NCBI RefSeq assembly: GCF_002305875.1
Contig: NZ_CP022098.1
Location: 5,890,001-5,954,000, forward strand
From: Cystobacter fuscus
GTDB taxonomy: Bacteria > Myxococcota > Myxococcia > Myxococcales > Myxococcaceae
DNA length: 64,000 nucleotides
Reading direction: 5' to 3'
The position numbers and the translations under genes were made by a program. A model generated the notes under the pieces. The model was not told the origin of the DNA, searched no databases, and saw nothing but the letters and a program-made list of their open reading frames with translations. Below are positions 8,465 to 17,578 of the stretch, one piece after another (position 1 is the first letter of the stretch; every line of letters starts with the position of its first letter).

Positions 8465-9823
8465 TCAGGGTGCGTCCGTTCTCGGGTCTGGCGCGGGCTC
8501 GGGCGCGGGGAGGACCGGGGAGAAGCGCAGCAGCAGGTAGCCCACCACCGCGGACAACAGAGAGCCCAGCAGGATGCCCAGCTTCGCCTCCGCCAGCAGC
8601 CGCGGCTCGTTCGCGAACGCCAGCCCCGCGACGAACAGCGCCACCGTGAAGCCGATGCCCGCCACCACCGCCACCCCATGCAACTGTCCAAGCCGCGCCC
8701 GGCCCGGCATCTCCGCGAACCCCGCCTTCACGCTCGCCCAGGTGAACAGGAAGATTCCCGTCTGCTTGCCCACGAAGAGGCCGGCCATCACCCCCAGGGG
8801 CAGGGGCGCGAGCAGATCCGCCAGGTGCATGCCACGCACGGAGATGCCGGAGTTGGCCAGGGCGAACAGGGGGACGATTCCATAGCCCACCCAGCCGTGC
8901 CACAGGTGCACGAAGCGGGTGAGCGGCGGCTCGATGTCCTCCAGCCGCTCCTCGATGTACAGCAACTGGCTGGAGCGCACCTCCTCGTCCTCGGGCTCGT
9001 TGAGGAGCCGATCGACGAACCCGTGCAGCTCCTGCAGCACCTCCCGGCCGCGGCGCGTGGGGCGCGCGGGAATCATCATGCCGGTGATCACCCCCGAGAT
9101 GGTGGCGTGCACGCCGCCATGGTGCAGGGCGTACCAGAGCGCCGTGCCCAGCAGCGCGTACACCACGCCATTGCGCACGTAGTAGTGGTTGCAGGCCGCC
9201 AACACGAGGGTGACGCCCAGGGCTCCGAGCAGCCACGACACGTGCAGTCCCGAGCCATAGAAGAGGGCGATGACCAGGATGCCGCCGATGTCGTCGAAGA
9301 TGGCGAGCGCCGTGAGGAACACCACCAGGCCATGGCTCACCCGGCCCTTGAGCAGCGTGAGGCACCCGATGGCGAAGGCGATGTCGGTGGCCATGGGGAT
9401 GGCCCAGCCCTTGAGCGCCGGGGTGCCCGCGTTGAACGCCGCGTAGATGGCCGCCGGCACCACCATGCCACCCAGCGCGGCGATGAGGGGCAGCAGGGCC
9501 CGGGAGGGGGAGCGCAGCTCGCCCGTGGCCAGCTCGCGCTTGATCTCCATCCCCACGAGGAAGAAGAAGATCGCCATCAACCCGTCGTTGATGAACTCAC
9601 GCACGGTGAAGTGGGAGAGGGCCTCGCCCGCGCCGAGCGCCAGGGGGGCCTCGAAGAGCGCCTCGTAGCCGTGGGCCCAGGGGGAATTGGCCCAGACCAT
9701 GGCCACCACGGCGCACAGCGCCAGGAGGATGCCGCTGCTGGCCTCGAGCTTGAAGAAGGCCTGGACGGGTGCGACGGCGGCCCGGAACAGCCGGGGAACA
9801 GGGGGCGCGGGGCGGGGGTCCAT
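8465..9823 (-). CDS. nhaA: Na+/H+ antiporter NhaA
   Basis: This 452-residue inner-membrane antiporter exchanges sodium for protons. It keeps the key motifs: TDIAFAIG (near residue 144, Asp133 of the E. coli protein), FDDIGG (near 178, the paired ion-binding aspartates) and GKQTGIF (near 352, the Lys300 equivalent). The hydrophobic profile suggests about 12 TM helices. An insertion of about 50 charged residues between the two halves (RSSQLLYIEERLEDIEPPLT) is seen in many longer bacterial NhaA proteins. The frame is open upstream to an ATG at 9925, but the extra 34 residues look non-native, so I start at the ATG 9823 (MDPRPAPPVP). No strong ribosome-binding site decides the point. The gene diverges from mutS across about 195 bases. 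Confidence 0.93.
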   Translation of the reverse strand: MDPRPAPPVPRLFRAAVAPVQAFFKLEASSGILLALCAVVAMVWANSPWAHGYEALFEAPLALGAGEALSHFTVREFINDGLMAIFFFLVGMEIKRELATGELRSPSRALLPLIAALGGMVVPAAIYAAFNAGTPALKGWAIPMATDIAFAIGCLTLLKGRVSHGLVVFLTALAIFDDIGGILVIALFYGSGLHVSWLLGALGVTLVLAACNHYYVRNGVVYALLGTALWYALHHGGVHATISGVITGMMIPARPTRRGREVLQELHGFVDRLLNEPEDEEVRSSQLLYIEERLEDIEPPLTRFVHLWHGWVGYGIVPLFALANSGISVRGMHLADLLAPLPLGVMAGLFVGKQTGIFLFTWASVKAGFAEMPGRARLGQLHGVAVVAGIGFTVALFVAGLAFANEPRLLAEAKLGILLGSLLSAVVGYLLLRFSPVLPAPEPAPDPRTDAP

Positions 9824-10017
9824 GTTCGGGACAGTTCGCACACCCGCGCCCTCGGAGGCCACGTTTTTGGTCGGGGCTCCCACCGATTCTTTCCCACCCG
9901 GGGTGCCTGCCCTCCAGGCGGGCATGGGCCCATGGGCGGAGTAGGCGTGAACGGGTGGACGGCGGAGGTCAGATGTTCTGTTGATCCCCGACGGAACGCG
10001 TGAGACAAGAGGCGGCG

Positions 10018-12750
10018 ATGGGCGCGACGCAGGCGAAGGCAGTCAAGGGCAGCGGGGACGAGGTCGAGGCGGCGGTGGAGGGGGCGGGCGAGCCCTCGGC
10101 CGGGGCGCGGGAGATCGGCGCGCTCACCCCGATGATGCGGCAGTACCTCGAGGTGAAGGCGCTCAATCCGGACGCCATCCTCTTCTTCCGGCTGGGGGAC
10201 TTCTACGAGATGTTCTTCGAGGACGCGGTGCGCGCCTCGGAGCTCTTGCAGATCACCCTCACCGCGCGGGCGAAGAACGCGGAGAAGGTGCCGATGGCGG
10301 GGGTGCCGTACCACTCGGCGCGGCGCTACATCACACGGCTGGTGGAGCACGGGCTCAAGGTGGCCATCTGCGAGCAGGTGGACGAGCCGGGGGCCGGGCC
10401 GGGCATCGTCCGGCGCGAGGTGACGCGTGTCATCACGCCCGGCATGGTGCTGGACGAGGAGGCGCTGGAGCCGCGCGCGAGCAACTTCCTGGCGGCGGTG
10501 TACCCGGGGGCCGAGGGCTTCGGGGCGGCGCTGCTGGAGGCGTCCACGGGGGAGTTCTTCTCCCTGGAGGCGGAGACGACGCAGGAGCTGGTGGAGGCAC
10601 TGGCGCGGGTGGAGCCGCGCGAGCTGCTGGTGCCGGAGGGGCATCGGGACTCGCCGGAGACGGCCCTGGTGGTGTCCCGGCTCACGCGCACGCCGGCGGT
10701 GGCGGAGCTGGAGAAGGCGGCGTTCGAGCCCGCGCGGGCCGCGGTGTTCCTGCGGGGCCACTTCGCGGTGCAGTCGTTGGAGGCGTTCGGGTTGCAGGAC
10801 GCGCCCCTGGCCACGGGGGCAGCGGGCGCGGCGCTGCGCTACCTCAAGGACACGCAGAAGACGGACGCGGCGCACGTGGATCGGCTCAGCCGCCAGCAGC
10901 GCGGCGGGCACCTGCTGATGGACGAGTCCTCGCGGGCCAACCTCGAGGTGCTGCGCACGCTGCGCGATGGGGGGCGCAAGGGCTCGCTCCTGGGGGTGTT
11001 GGATCGGACGGCCACGGGGCTGGGGGCGCGCAAGCTGGCGCGCTGGCTCGGGGCGCCGCTGTGCTCGCGGCCGGAGATCACCGCGCGCCTGGACGCGGTG
11101 GAGGAGCTGTCGCAGCGCAGCGTGTGGCGCGAGGAGCTGACGGTGGCCCTCAAGGAGGTGGGGGACATCGAGCGGCTGTGCGGCCGGCTGTCGCTGGGGG
11201 CGGGCAACGCGCGGGATCTGAGGGGGCTGGCGGTGTCGCTGGCGCAGTTGCCGCGGCTCGCGGCGGTGCTGGCGCGGTGCGAGGCGGGGCTGCTCAAGGC
11301 CCTGGGTGGACCGCTCGGGGCATTGCCGGAGCTGACGGAGCTGCTCCTGCGGGCGGTGGTGGACGAACCGCCGGCGACGCTCAAGGAGGGCAACTTCATC
11401 CGTCCGGGCTTCCACGCCGAGCTGGACAAGCTGGTGGCGCTCGCCACGCAGGGCAAGGACTACCTGCTGCGGATTGAAACGCGCGAGAAGGAGCGCACGG
11501 GCATCGGCTCGCTGAAGGTCCGCTACAACCGGGTGTTCGGGTACTACCTGGAGGTGACGAAGTCGAACCTGCACCTGGTGCCGGCGGACTACATCCGCAA
11601 GCAGACGATGGCGGGGGCCGAGCGCTTCATCACCCCCGAGCTCAAGGAGTACGAGGAGAAGGTCCTCACGGCGGACGAGCAGCGCGGCACGCTGGAGCTG
11701 GAGCTGTTCGAGCAGCTTCGGGCGCAGGTGGTGAAGGAGGCGCCGCGGCTGCGCTCGGCGGCGGAGGCGGTGGCCACGGCGGACGCGCTGTTGTCGCTGG
11801 CGCGGTGCGCGGCCGAGTACGGCTACGTGCGGCCGGTGGTGGACGACTCCGAGGTGCTGAGCATCACGGGGGGGCGCCATCCGGTGGTGGAGCGGATGTT
11901 GGGGGCGGGGGAGGCGTTCGTCCCCAACGACGTGAAGATGGACTCGGGCGAGTCGCAGATCCTCATCATCACGGGCCCGAACATGGCGGGAAAGAGCACG
12001 GTGATGCGGCAGGTGGCGCTCACGGTGTTGATGGCGCAGGTGGGCTCGTTCGTGCCGGCGAGCGCGGCGCGGATTGGACTGTGCGATCGGATCTTCACGC
12101 GCGTGGGGGCGGCGGACAACCTGGCGCGGGGGCAGTCCACCTTCATGGTGGAGATGACGGAGACGAGTCACATCCTGCACCACGCCACGCGGCGCAGCCT
12201 GGTGGTGCTGGACGAGATTGGCCGGGGCACGTCCACGTATGACGGCCTGTCCATCGCGTGGGCGGTGGCCGAGCACCTGCACGACAAGTGTGGGGCGCGC
12301 ACGCTCTTCGCCACGCACTACCACGAGCTGGTGGATCTGGCGCGGGAGAAGCCGCGGGTGAGGAACCTGTGCATCGCCGTGCGCGAGCAGGGGGGCAAGG
12401 TGCTCTTCCTGCGCAAGCTGGTGTCGGGTGGGGCCAACCGCTCGTATGGCATCGAGGTGGCGCGGCTCGCGGGCCTGCCGCCGGAGGTGGTGGCGCGGGC
12501 GCGGGACATCCTCCAGAACCTGGAGTCGGGGGAGTTCGACGACAACGGCAAGCCCCGGCTGGCGCGGCGCGGCGCCCGGACGTCGGCGCCGGCCCCGGGT
12601 CAGCTCGGCCTGTTCGGTGGGGAAGGCGGGCCGAAGCTGGAGCCCGCGCAGCAGAAGGTGTTGGAGTCGCTCAAGGCCACGAAGCTGGACGAGCTGACGC
12701 CGCTCGAGGCCCTCAACCTGCTGGCGTCACTCCAGCGGGAGTTGAAGTAA
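10018..12750 (+). CDS. mutS: DNA mismatch repair protein MutS
   Basis: This 910-residue MutS recognises mismatches and starts mismatch repair. The mismatch-binding domain has FFRLGDFYEMFFEDA (near residue 56) with the Phe-X-Glu wedge. The connector, lever and clamp domains follow. The C-terminal ATPase has Walker A GPNMAGKST (near 652), Walker B VVLDEIGRGTST (near 730) and the TLFATHYHELVDL switch. The C-terminal tail includes QLGLFGG, reminiscent of a beta-clamp-binding peptide, which is inference. The ATG at 10018 is preferred because AAGAGG sits about seven bases upstream; an in-frame GTG at 10000 is possible. A stem-loop directly follows the stop. No mutL is in the window. Confidence 0.97.
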   Translation: MGATQAKAVKGSGDEVEAAVEGAGEPSAGAREIGALTPMMRQYLEVKALNPDAILFFRLGDFYEMFFEDAVRASELLQITLTARAKNAEKVPMAGVPYHSARRYITRLVEHGLKVAICEQVDEPGAGPGIVRREVTRVITPGMVLDEEALEPRASNFLAAVYPGAEGFGAALLEASTGEFFSLEAETTQELVEALARVEPRELLVPEGHRDSPETALVVSRLTRTPAVAELEKAAFEPARAAVFLRGHFAVQSLEAFGLQDAPLATGAAGAALRYLKDTQKTDAAHVDRLSRQQRGGHLLMDESSRANLEVLRTLRDGGRKGSLLGVLDRTATGLGARKLARWLGAPLCSRPEITARLDAVEELSQRSVWREELTVALKEVGDIERLCGRLSLGAGNARDLRGLAVSLAQLPRLAAVLARCEAGLLKALGGPLGALPELTELLLRAVVDEPPATLKEGNFIRPGFHAELDKLVALATQGKDYLLRIETREKERTGIGSLKVRYNRVFGYYLEVTKSNLHLVPADYIRKQTMAGAERFITPELKEYEEKVLTADEQRGTLELELFEQLRAQVVKEAPRLRSAAEAVATADALLSLARCAAEYGYVRPVVDDSEVLSITGGRHPVVERMLGAGEAFVPNDVKMDSGESQILIITGPNMAGKSTVMRQVALTVLMAQVGSFVPASAARIGLCDRIFTRVGAADNLARGQSTFMVEMTETSHILHHATRRSLVVLDEIGRGTSTYDGLSIAWAVAEHLHDKCGARTLFATHYHELVDLAREKPRVRNLCIAVREQGGKVLFLRKLVSGGANRSYGIEVARLAGLPPEVVARARDILQNLESGEFDDNGKPRLARRGARTSAPAPGQLGLFGGEGGPKLEPAQQKVLESLKATKLDELTPLEALNLLASLQRELK

Positions 12751-12781
12751 TCCCCAGCCAGCGGGTGGCGCTGACTGGGGA
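12751..12781 (+). terminator. Stem-loop after mutS (candidate terminator)
   Basis: Starting right after the mutS stop, TCCCCAG (12751-12757) pairs with CTGGGGA (12775-12781). An inner CAGCG (12759-12763) pairs with CGCTG (12769-12773) around a GGTGG loop. There is no T-run, which is common for terminators in very GC-rich genomes. It sits between the convergent mutS and the lipoprotein gene and could serve both. Confidence 0.55.
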
Positions 12782-12789
12782 CGGGCTAC

Positions 12790-14871
12790 TCACCGAGGTG
12801 CTGTATTCCAGCACAGTGCATCGATCGGGTTGTCGGCGAAGTTGTTATTGAGCGAGGGGTCTTCGAGGTAATCGTTGAGCCCACTGTCTCGGGTTGCCGC
12901 GCACTCTTTCGCCTTGCTCATGGTGCTGTTGGTCATGAACTTCCCGAGTTCGCGGTGGACGTTCACATTGCCCAAGCCATAGACGGCGTCCTCTTGGTAG
13001 GGAGGGCTTTCCCCGCCTCCGTGCGAGACGAGCACATGGTCCAGTCGGCTTCCCGTGGCGTCCCAGAAATGGAGTCCGGCCCAATGGCCATTGGGGGCAT
13101 TGGGGATGTCTGGAACGAAGCGGATGGGGGCGTCCGTTGTCCCCACGGCCTTCAGGGCACCCGGCCGGCCGCGAGCGCCGATCAGGATTGCCGCGCCCTG
13201 GGCGAGCTGGATCTCCGTCCCGGGAGCGAGGGTCAACGTGGGTGGGGTCGTGAAACCCACAATCATCGTACCGCGGAGCAGGTAGGGCATTCCCATGTTG
13301 GGCCACGTCTGGGTGTCGTAGAGTTCTCCATCGTGGAGCGCCAACGCATTGATGCCATTGTTCTGGAAGGTGAGCTCCGGGGGCAGTGTGCGGACGTTAC
13401 CGGGCTGCATGAGGATGGGGTAGGTGCCGTTCTCGCGTGACGTCAGCCGCGCCGAGCCCGCGGCGAACCCCCCCCCATCCACCAGGACGAGACCGGGCTC
13501 ACTGCTCCTGCGCACGACGAGATCGGTGGCGATGAAGGCCGTGGCCTGGATCAGGTTGCCATAGAGGTTCAGGTTGCCTTGTCCTGGCGTGGTGAAGTCG
13601 TCGGGCTTCGGCTCCGCGCCCGCGTACTCGATGGTGGCATGGGAGATGCGGCCCGCGTAGGCAGCAGAGGTCATCACATGGACACCCCGCCAATGGCCCG
13701 GCTGGGGGGCGTCCGCGTGGGCGGTGAGGAGGATGGGAGCTTCGGCCGTGCCGTCCAGCACCAATCCTCCATGGATGTCCCCAGTGGAGCCCACGAAGAG
13801 TCCCAGGTTGGCGCCAAAGCGCACCACCGTTCCGGCGGCCAGGGTGAGGATCGCCGGGGTGGTCTTGTCGCCGACGGTCAGCTCCTCATTGACGATGAAG
13901 GCAATGCCCGGGTTGGGCCAGGTCTGGGTGCGTGAGACCCGCGCGCCGGTGAGTTCCACGGCGTCGGGCTTGTTGCTCGTGAAGGCGCCACCCGTGGGAA
14001 GAGTGCCGGCCTGGTTGGCATCGATGCGCACCGCGGGGCCCTCGCTGCCCGAGACGGAGAGCCGGATCGAGCCGGCGCCGAAGGAACTGCCGTCACTGGC
14101 CACGAGGACGCCGGTGGACGCGCTGTCGCGCACCGACACGTCCTTGAGCACCGGAGCCGCCCCGTCGCGGATGACGAGACAGGCGCCCGCGCTCTGGGGG
14201 CCGCAGCCTGACAGCGTGACGTGCTCCAGTGTCGAGGCGCTGTCCTTGGAGGCGAGCACCACGCCGTTCCAGGAGCCGCGCGTGGCGCCGTTCTGGGCCT
14301 GCAGCAGGATGGGGGCCTCCGGGGTACCGGGGGCCCGCAGGGAGCCGTGGGCCACCCGCAGCTCCGCGCCCGGGGCGAAGCGCACCACGGTGCCCGCCTC
14401 CAGGGTGAGCGTGGCGCCCCCGTCCACCACGAGCGCGGCGCTCACCAGGTGGGGGTTGTTGGCGGCCCGCCAGGTCTCCGCGGCGGTGACGGGGGTGGAA
14501 TGAACGGTGGGGGGCTTGGGGGTGACGGAGAGTGAGGCTTCACCCTGGCGCGTGGTGTCACCGGCGCTGGCGCTGGCGCGGATGGCCACGGTGCCGCTGG
14601 AGACGACCACGGTGGCGACCTTGCCCGAGGCATCCACCTTGGCGAGGGTCTCGTCACCGGACGACCAGGTGTAGGAGGACACGGTGAAGGGTTGACCGTT
14701 CTGGTCCGTGGCGCTGGCGGAGCACTGCGCGCCCTGGCCGGCCTCCAGGGTGGTGGGGGTACAGGTGACGGACACCTTGTCGAGCTGGGGCGGCTTGGGC
14801 TCCGGCTCACTGGGGCACCCCGCGAGCACCAGGAGCGATGGAAGCCACGGGAGGGCCTTGCTGAACTTCAT
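12790..14871 (-). CDS. Secreted lipoprotein: Ig-like domain plus right-handed parallel beta-helix-like repeats
   Basis: This 693-residue lipoprotein has the signal sequence MKFSKALPWLPSLLVLAGCPS with Cys19 as the lipidation site. Residues about 30-120 look like a bacterial Ig-like (Big2) domain (SSYTWSSGDETLAKVDASGK, then SGTVAIRASA). The rest repeats a pattern of TLTLEAGTVVRFAPGA and GTPEAPILLQA at roughly 160-170 residue intervals, resembling parallel beta-helix surface proteins. I start at the ATG 14871 because it gives the lipobox and has GGAG about ten bases upstream; an in-frame start at 14940 would add 23 non-signal residues. The C-terminus has LCWNTAPR but no obvious anchor. The role is probably cell-surface or outer-membrane adhesion or structure; no enzymatic motif was seen. 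Confidence 0.72.
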   Translation of the reverse strand: MKFSKALPWLPSLLVLAGCPSEPEPKPPQLDKVSVTCTPTTLEAGQGAQCSASATDQNGQPFTVSSYTWSSGDETLAKVDASGKVATVVVSSGTVAIRASASAGDTTRQGEASLSVTPKPPTVHSTPVTAAETWRAANNPHLVSAALVVDGGATLTLEAGTVVRFAPGAELRVAHGSLRAPGTPEAPILLQAQNGATRGSWNGVVLASKDSASTLEHVTLSGCGPQSAGACLVIRDGAAPVLKDVSVRDSASTGVLVASDGSSFGAGSIRLSVSGSEGPAVRIDANQAGTLPTGGAFTSNKPDAVELTGARVSRTQTWPNPGIAFIVNEELTVGDKTTPAILTLAAGTVVRFGANLGLFVGSTGDIHGGLVLDGTAEAPILLTAHADAPQPGHWRGVHVMTSAAYAGRISHATIEYAGAEPKPDDFTTPGQGNLNLYGNLIQATAFIATDLVVRRSSEPGLVLVDGGGFAAGSARLTSRENGTYPILMQPGNVRTLPPELTFQNNGINALALHDGELYDTQTWPNMGMPYLLRGTMIVGFTTPPTLTLAPGTEIQLAQGAAILIGARGRPGALKAVGTTDAPIRFVPDIPNAPNGHWAGLHFWDATGSRLDHVLVSHGGGESPPYQEDAVYGLGNVNVHRELGKFMTNSTMSKAKECAATRDSGLNDYLEDPSLNNNFADNPIDALCWNTAPR

Positions 14872-15012
14872 GAGGTATGGACTCCTTTCCGACGAGCGGC
14901 CGGATGATAGGACGAAATCGAGCGCGAGTTGGATCGGCACCGGCTTCGCCCGCCGTCCTGCCTGGTCGACGGTGCGTTGCGACCCTGGATCACTCCCGAT
15001 AATCTGCCGCGC

Positions 15013-16011
15013 ATGCGAGTGGATGGCGCCAAGGGGGCTGAGTCAGCGGGGGCGGTGGATACCCTGGCGCTCGAGGGCATCAGCTCGCAATCGGCCTACG
15101 AGTCCTTCCTCTCCGCCGCCAAGGCTCTCGAGCCTGGCTTCATCGAGGAGTGCTGCGCCGACATCGTCCTCGCCTACCACGGTGTGAGCCACGCGGTGGA
15201 GCAGGTCCTGGGCGGAGGGGCCCAGAGCGTGAGCGGGTTGCCGCACGTCGATGTCGGGGATCTCTCGCTGCTCCCTCGGCTCGTGCAGGGCCTGGCCTTC
15301 GCCGCGCTCCGGGTGGAACGCGAGCGCGAGGCGGCCTCGTTCGGCCCCTTGTTCGAGCGCGTTCAACAGGTGCGGCGCAGGTTGCGCAAGGCCGCGGACG
15401 CCTTCGCCGAGGCTCATCTCCTGCCCGACCCGGACATCGACGAGGTCTGGCTTCACGCGCGGCAAGACGTCCTGGAGGATTGTCTGTCGCTCGTGGCGTT
15501 GTTTCGCAGGAACGCGGCGCGAATCGCGGGCCGCTCTCCCGTGACTCCCGACGAGGTTGACGCGGCGGAGCAGCTCGTCGGGCAATTGCGCATGCTGCTC
15601 GGGCAGCCAGGGGGCGCGAAGCAGGAGGAGAACGCGCTCGTCCGGGCCCTGGAGATGCGCGACCGGTTCTGGACGCTGCTCCACCAGCGCTATGATGTGC
15701 TCTGGCGGTGTGGTGCCTGGCTTTATGGCCGTGCGGTCGCGGAGCGGGTCCCTCCGCTTCCCGTTCGTCCGGCACTGGTCCGGCGCAACCCCAGCAACGC
15801 GAATGACGGGGCGGCCCCGCGCGTGGAGGTGGCGGTGTCGCGAGGCGCCAGCACTCCCGTCCTCATGCCCGTGCGAGGGGGCGGTCCGTCTTCCTCCCAA
15901 AGGGCGCCCGAGAGAACCTCGTCCCGCCACCTGGACGAGCTGCAGCGGGAGATGGATCGCAAGACGCGGTTCCTGGTCCGCATCGGAGCCCTTCCTTCCT
16001 CGCGCCGGTGA
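15013..16011 (+). CDS. Protein of unknown function, helical (332 residues)
   Basis: I do not recognise this protein. From the ATG at 15013 it is 332 residues, soluble, and mainly alpha-helical up to about residue 260 (for example PLFERVQQVRRRLRKAADAF and ENALVRALEMRDRFWTLLHQ). A basic, low-complexity tail with serine/arginine-rich segments follows. No signal peptide, TM helix or catalytic motif is visible. The frame extends upstream to 14929, but those 28 residues would overlap the promoter area of the divergent lipoprotein gene. Codon bias (third-position G/C) and an uninterrupted frame support a real gene. The 141-base divergent gap upstream probably holds both promoters. Confidence 0.6.
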   Translation: MRVDGAKGAESAGAVDTLALEGISSQSAYESFLSAAKALEPGFIEECCADIVLAYHGVSHAVEQVLGGGAQSVSGLPHVDVGDLSLLPRLVQGLAFAALRVEREREAASFGPLFERVQQVRRRLRKAADAFAEAHLLPDPDIDEVWLHARQDVLEDCLSLVALFRRNAARIAGRSPVTPDEVDAAEQLVGQLRMLLGQPGGAKQEENALVRALEMRDRFWTLLHQRYDVLWRCGAWLYGRAVAERVPPLPVRPALVRRNPSNANDGAAPRVEVAVSRGASTPVLMPVRGGGPSSSQRAPERTSSRHLDELQREMDRKTRFLVRIGALPSSRR

Positions 16012-16026
16012 ACCCTCCTCCCACCA

Positions 16027-16043
16027 CCGGCGCGGGGCGCCGG
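16027..16043. terminator. Short GC-rich hairpin between convergent genes
   Basis: CCGGCG (16027-16032) pairs with CGCCGG (16038-16043) around a five-base loop, in the 49 bases between two convergent stops. It could end transcription from both sides. There is no T-run on either strand, so the call is tentative. Confidence 0.35.
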
Positions 16044-16060
16044 GGCTGTGGACGGGGAGG

Positions 16061-17536
16061 CTAGGGAGGGGAGGACTGGGTGGTGGGTGGGGCGGAGGAG
16101 TCGGTGATGACGAGCACTTCCGCCCGGCGATTGAGCTGCCGCTCCTGCTCGGTGGCGGGCTGGGCGCTGACGGGCCAGTCCGAGCCAAAGCCCTGGATGC
16201 GCACCTGCGTCGCGGGAATGCCTTGATCGATCAGGTAGCGCCGGATCGCCTGTGCGCGCCGGACCGACATGAACGAGTCAGCGCTGTCCTTGTCCGAATG
16301 CCCCTCGATGAGGATGCGGCCCGCGTTGGCACGCTCCGCCATCCGCAGGACGGCCTGATCCAGCAGGGGAACCACTCCCGGCAGCTCCGAGCTGCCCCGC
16401 GCGAAGTGCAACTCCCCACGGAGCACGACCTTGTCCTGGGGACCGGGTTGGTAGGGCTTGGGCGGCGTGGGGGGTGCCATGTCGTCGGCCACCCGGGCCT
16501 CTCCACGACCCAGGGCATTGAGCTCCCAGGCGGCGACCGGACGGACCGGCTCCTCCGTGGAGGTGGACGGGGGCGTGGCCAGGACGAGTTGCAGTTCCTG
16601 GTCCGCGCGCTCATCCAGGAAGGAGATCTTGGGCGGAGGCTCGTTGCGGAAGGAAATGCCCATGATCACGCGGTAGAGCGGCGTCCCGAGCGCCTCCCCG
16701 ACTCCCGGGCCGCCCAGCACGAAGGCGTCCAACGAGGGGACCAGGGGGAAGCGAATGCCACCCAGCAACTCGAAGGAGGGCTTGGGGTTGGCGAACGTCG
16801 CCCGCAGGGCCAACTCCCCTCGCAGACCCTTGCCCACCGTGGCCAGCGCGGCCCCGAGCCGCACCTCCGGGGACGCCCCCGAGCGGACCTCCCAATCCGA
16901 ATCCGACGTGGGCAGGAGGATGTTGGGCCGGAACAGGACGCCGGCCTCGAGCGAGGTCTGGAACCAGCCCAGCTCCATTCCCGCGGTCATCCGCGCGTGG
17001 TAGCGAAATCCGTCATCGCCGGCCAGCGCCGTCCCGGTGCCGAACGGAAGACCCACGCCCAGGTCCGCCGCCAGATCCACCGGTTGCCGGCGGCGCCGCG
17101 ACAGCACCCCCAACCGCACCTGGAGAACGGGAGTTCCCAATCCCTGCGCCGTCAGCTCTGCCAAGCCCACGCCGCTGGGGTTCGCTCCCCTTTGAAAGAG
17201 CACGATCGGAAGCTGGGCGCCCACCTCCAGCCACGGCAGGATCCCGTAGCTGGCCGAGAGCAGGGCCGTGGCCCGGTCCTGGACGACCTCGAGCCTGTCC
17301 CCAGCGTCGCGCAGCACGAGCGGCAGGTGCTGGTAATGCCCCAGCAGGTTCACGTTCAGTCCCTGGGGCACCAGCAGTTCGCCGTTGCCGACCAGCAGCG
17401 TGCCACGCCCGATGTTCGTCTCCAGTCGCTCCAGCTCGAAGCCCGGCAGCCGATCCCCGCTTTGCGCGGCGGCCAGCGGGCAGCCCAGCAGTGTCGCGGT
17501 GATTGCGAGCCGGATCGGGAATGAAGGTAAGCTCAT
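16061..17536 (-). CDS. OmpA-family outer-membrane protein
   Basis: This 491-residue exported protein has the signal sequence MSLPSFPIRLAITATLLGCPLAAAQ. The middle (about 25-330) is rich in alternating beta-strands typical of an outer-membrane barrel (GILPWLEVGAQLPIVLFQRG, ELGWFQTSLEAGVLFRP). The C-terminal ~110 residues form an OmpA/MotB peptidoglycan-binding domain: LRGELHFARGSSELPG, ILIEGHSDKDSADSF, RRAQAIRRYLIDQGI, VRIQGFGSDWP and RQLNRRAEVLV. It should tether the outer membrane to peptidoglycan. The ATG at 17536 gives the signal peptide; an upstream in-frame start at 17578 would overlap the divergent gene. It shares a 42-base intergenic region, with a perfect inverted repeat, with the giant surface protein, suggesting joint regulation. 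Confidence 0.84.
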   Translation of the reverse strand: MSLPSFPIRLAITATLLGCPLAAAQSGDRLPGFELERLETNIGRGTLLVGNGELLVPQGLNVNLLGHYQHLPLVLRDAGDRLEVVQDRATALLSASYGILPWLEVGAQLPIVLFQRGANPSGVGLAELTAQGLGTPVLQVRLGVLSRRRRQPVDLAADLGVGLPFGTGTALAGDDGFRYHARMTAGMELGWFQTSLEAGVLFRPNILLPTSDSDWEVRSGASPEVRLGAALATVGKGLRGELALRATFANPKPSFELLGGIRFPLVPSLDAFVLGGPGVGEALGTPLYRVIMGISFRNEPPPKISFLDERADQELQLVLATPPSTSTEEPVRPVAAWELNALGRGEARVADDMAPPTPPKPYQPGPQDKVVLRGELHFARGSSELPGVVPLLDQAVLRMAERANAGRILIEGHSDKDSADSFMSVRRAQAIRRYLIDQGIPATQVRIQGFGSDWPVSAQPATEQERQLNRRAEVLVITDSSAPPTTQSSPP

Positions 17537-17541
17537 GATCA

Positions 17542-17555
17542 GGTAGAATCCTACC
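17542..17555. promoter_or_regulatory. Inverted repeat between divergent genes
   Basis: GGTAG-AATC-CTACC is a perfect 5-bp inverted repeat in the only 42 bases separating the divergent OmpA-like and giant surface protein genes. Its place between two start codons suggests an operator, but no regulator is identified and a short palindrome can occur by chance. Confidence 0.3.
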
Positions 17556-17578
17556 GCTCTTTTCGTGGGGAGTGACAA

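Noticed and set aside
9930-9960. CCCATGGG-type palindromes upstream of mutS as an operator
   Set aside because: Short GC-rich palindromes are frequent by chance at this base composition, and spacing to either start is not informative.
14929-15012. Upstream in-frame start for the 332-residue unknown protein
   Set aside because: The extra 28 residues overlap the signal/promoter area of the divergent lipoprotein gene and have no coding character of their own.
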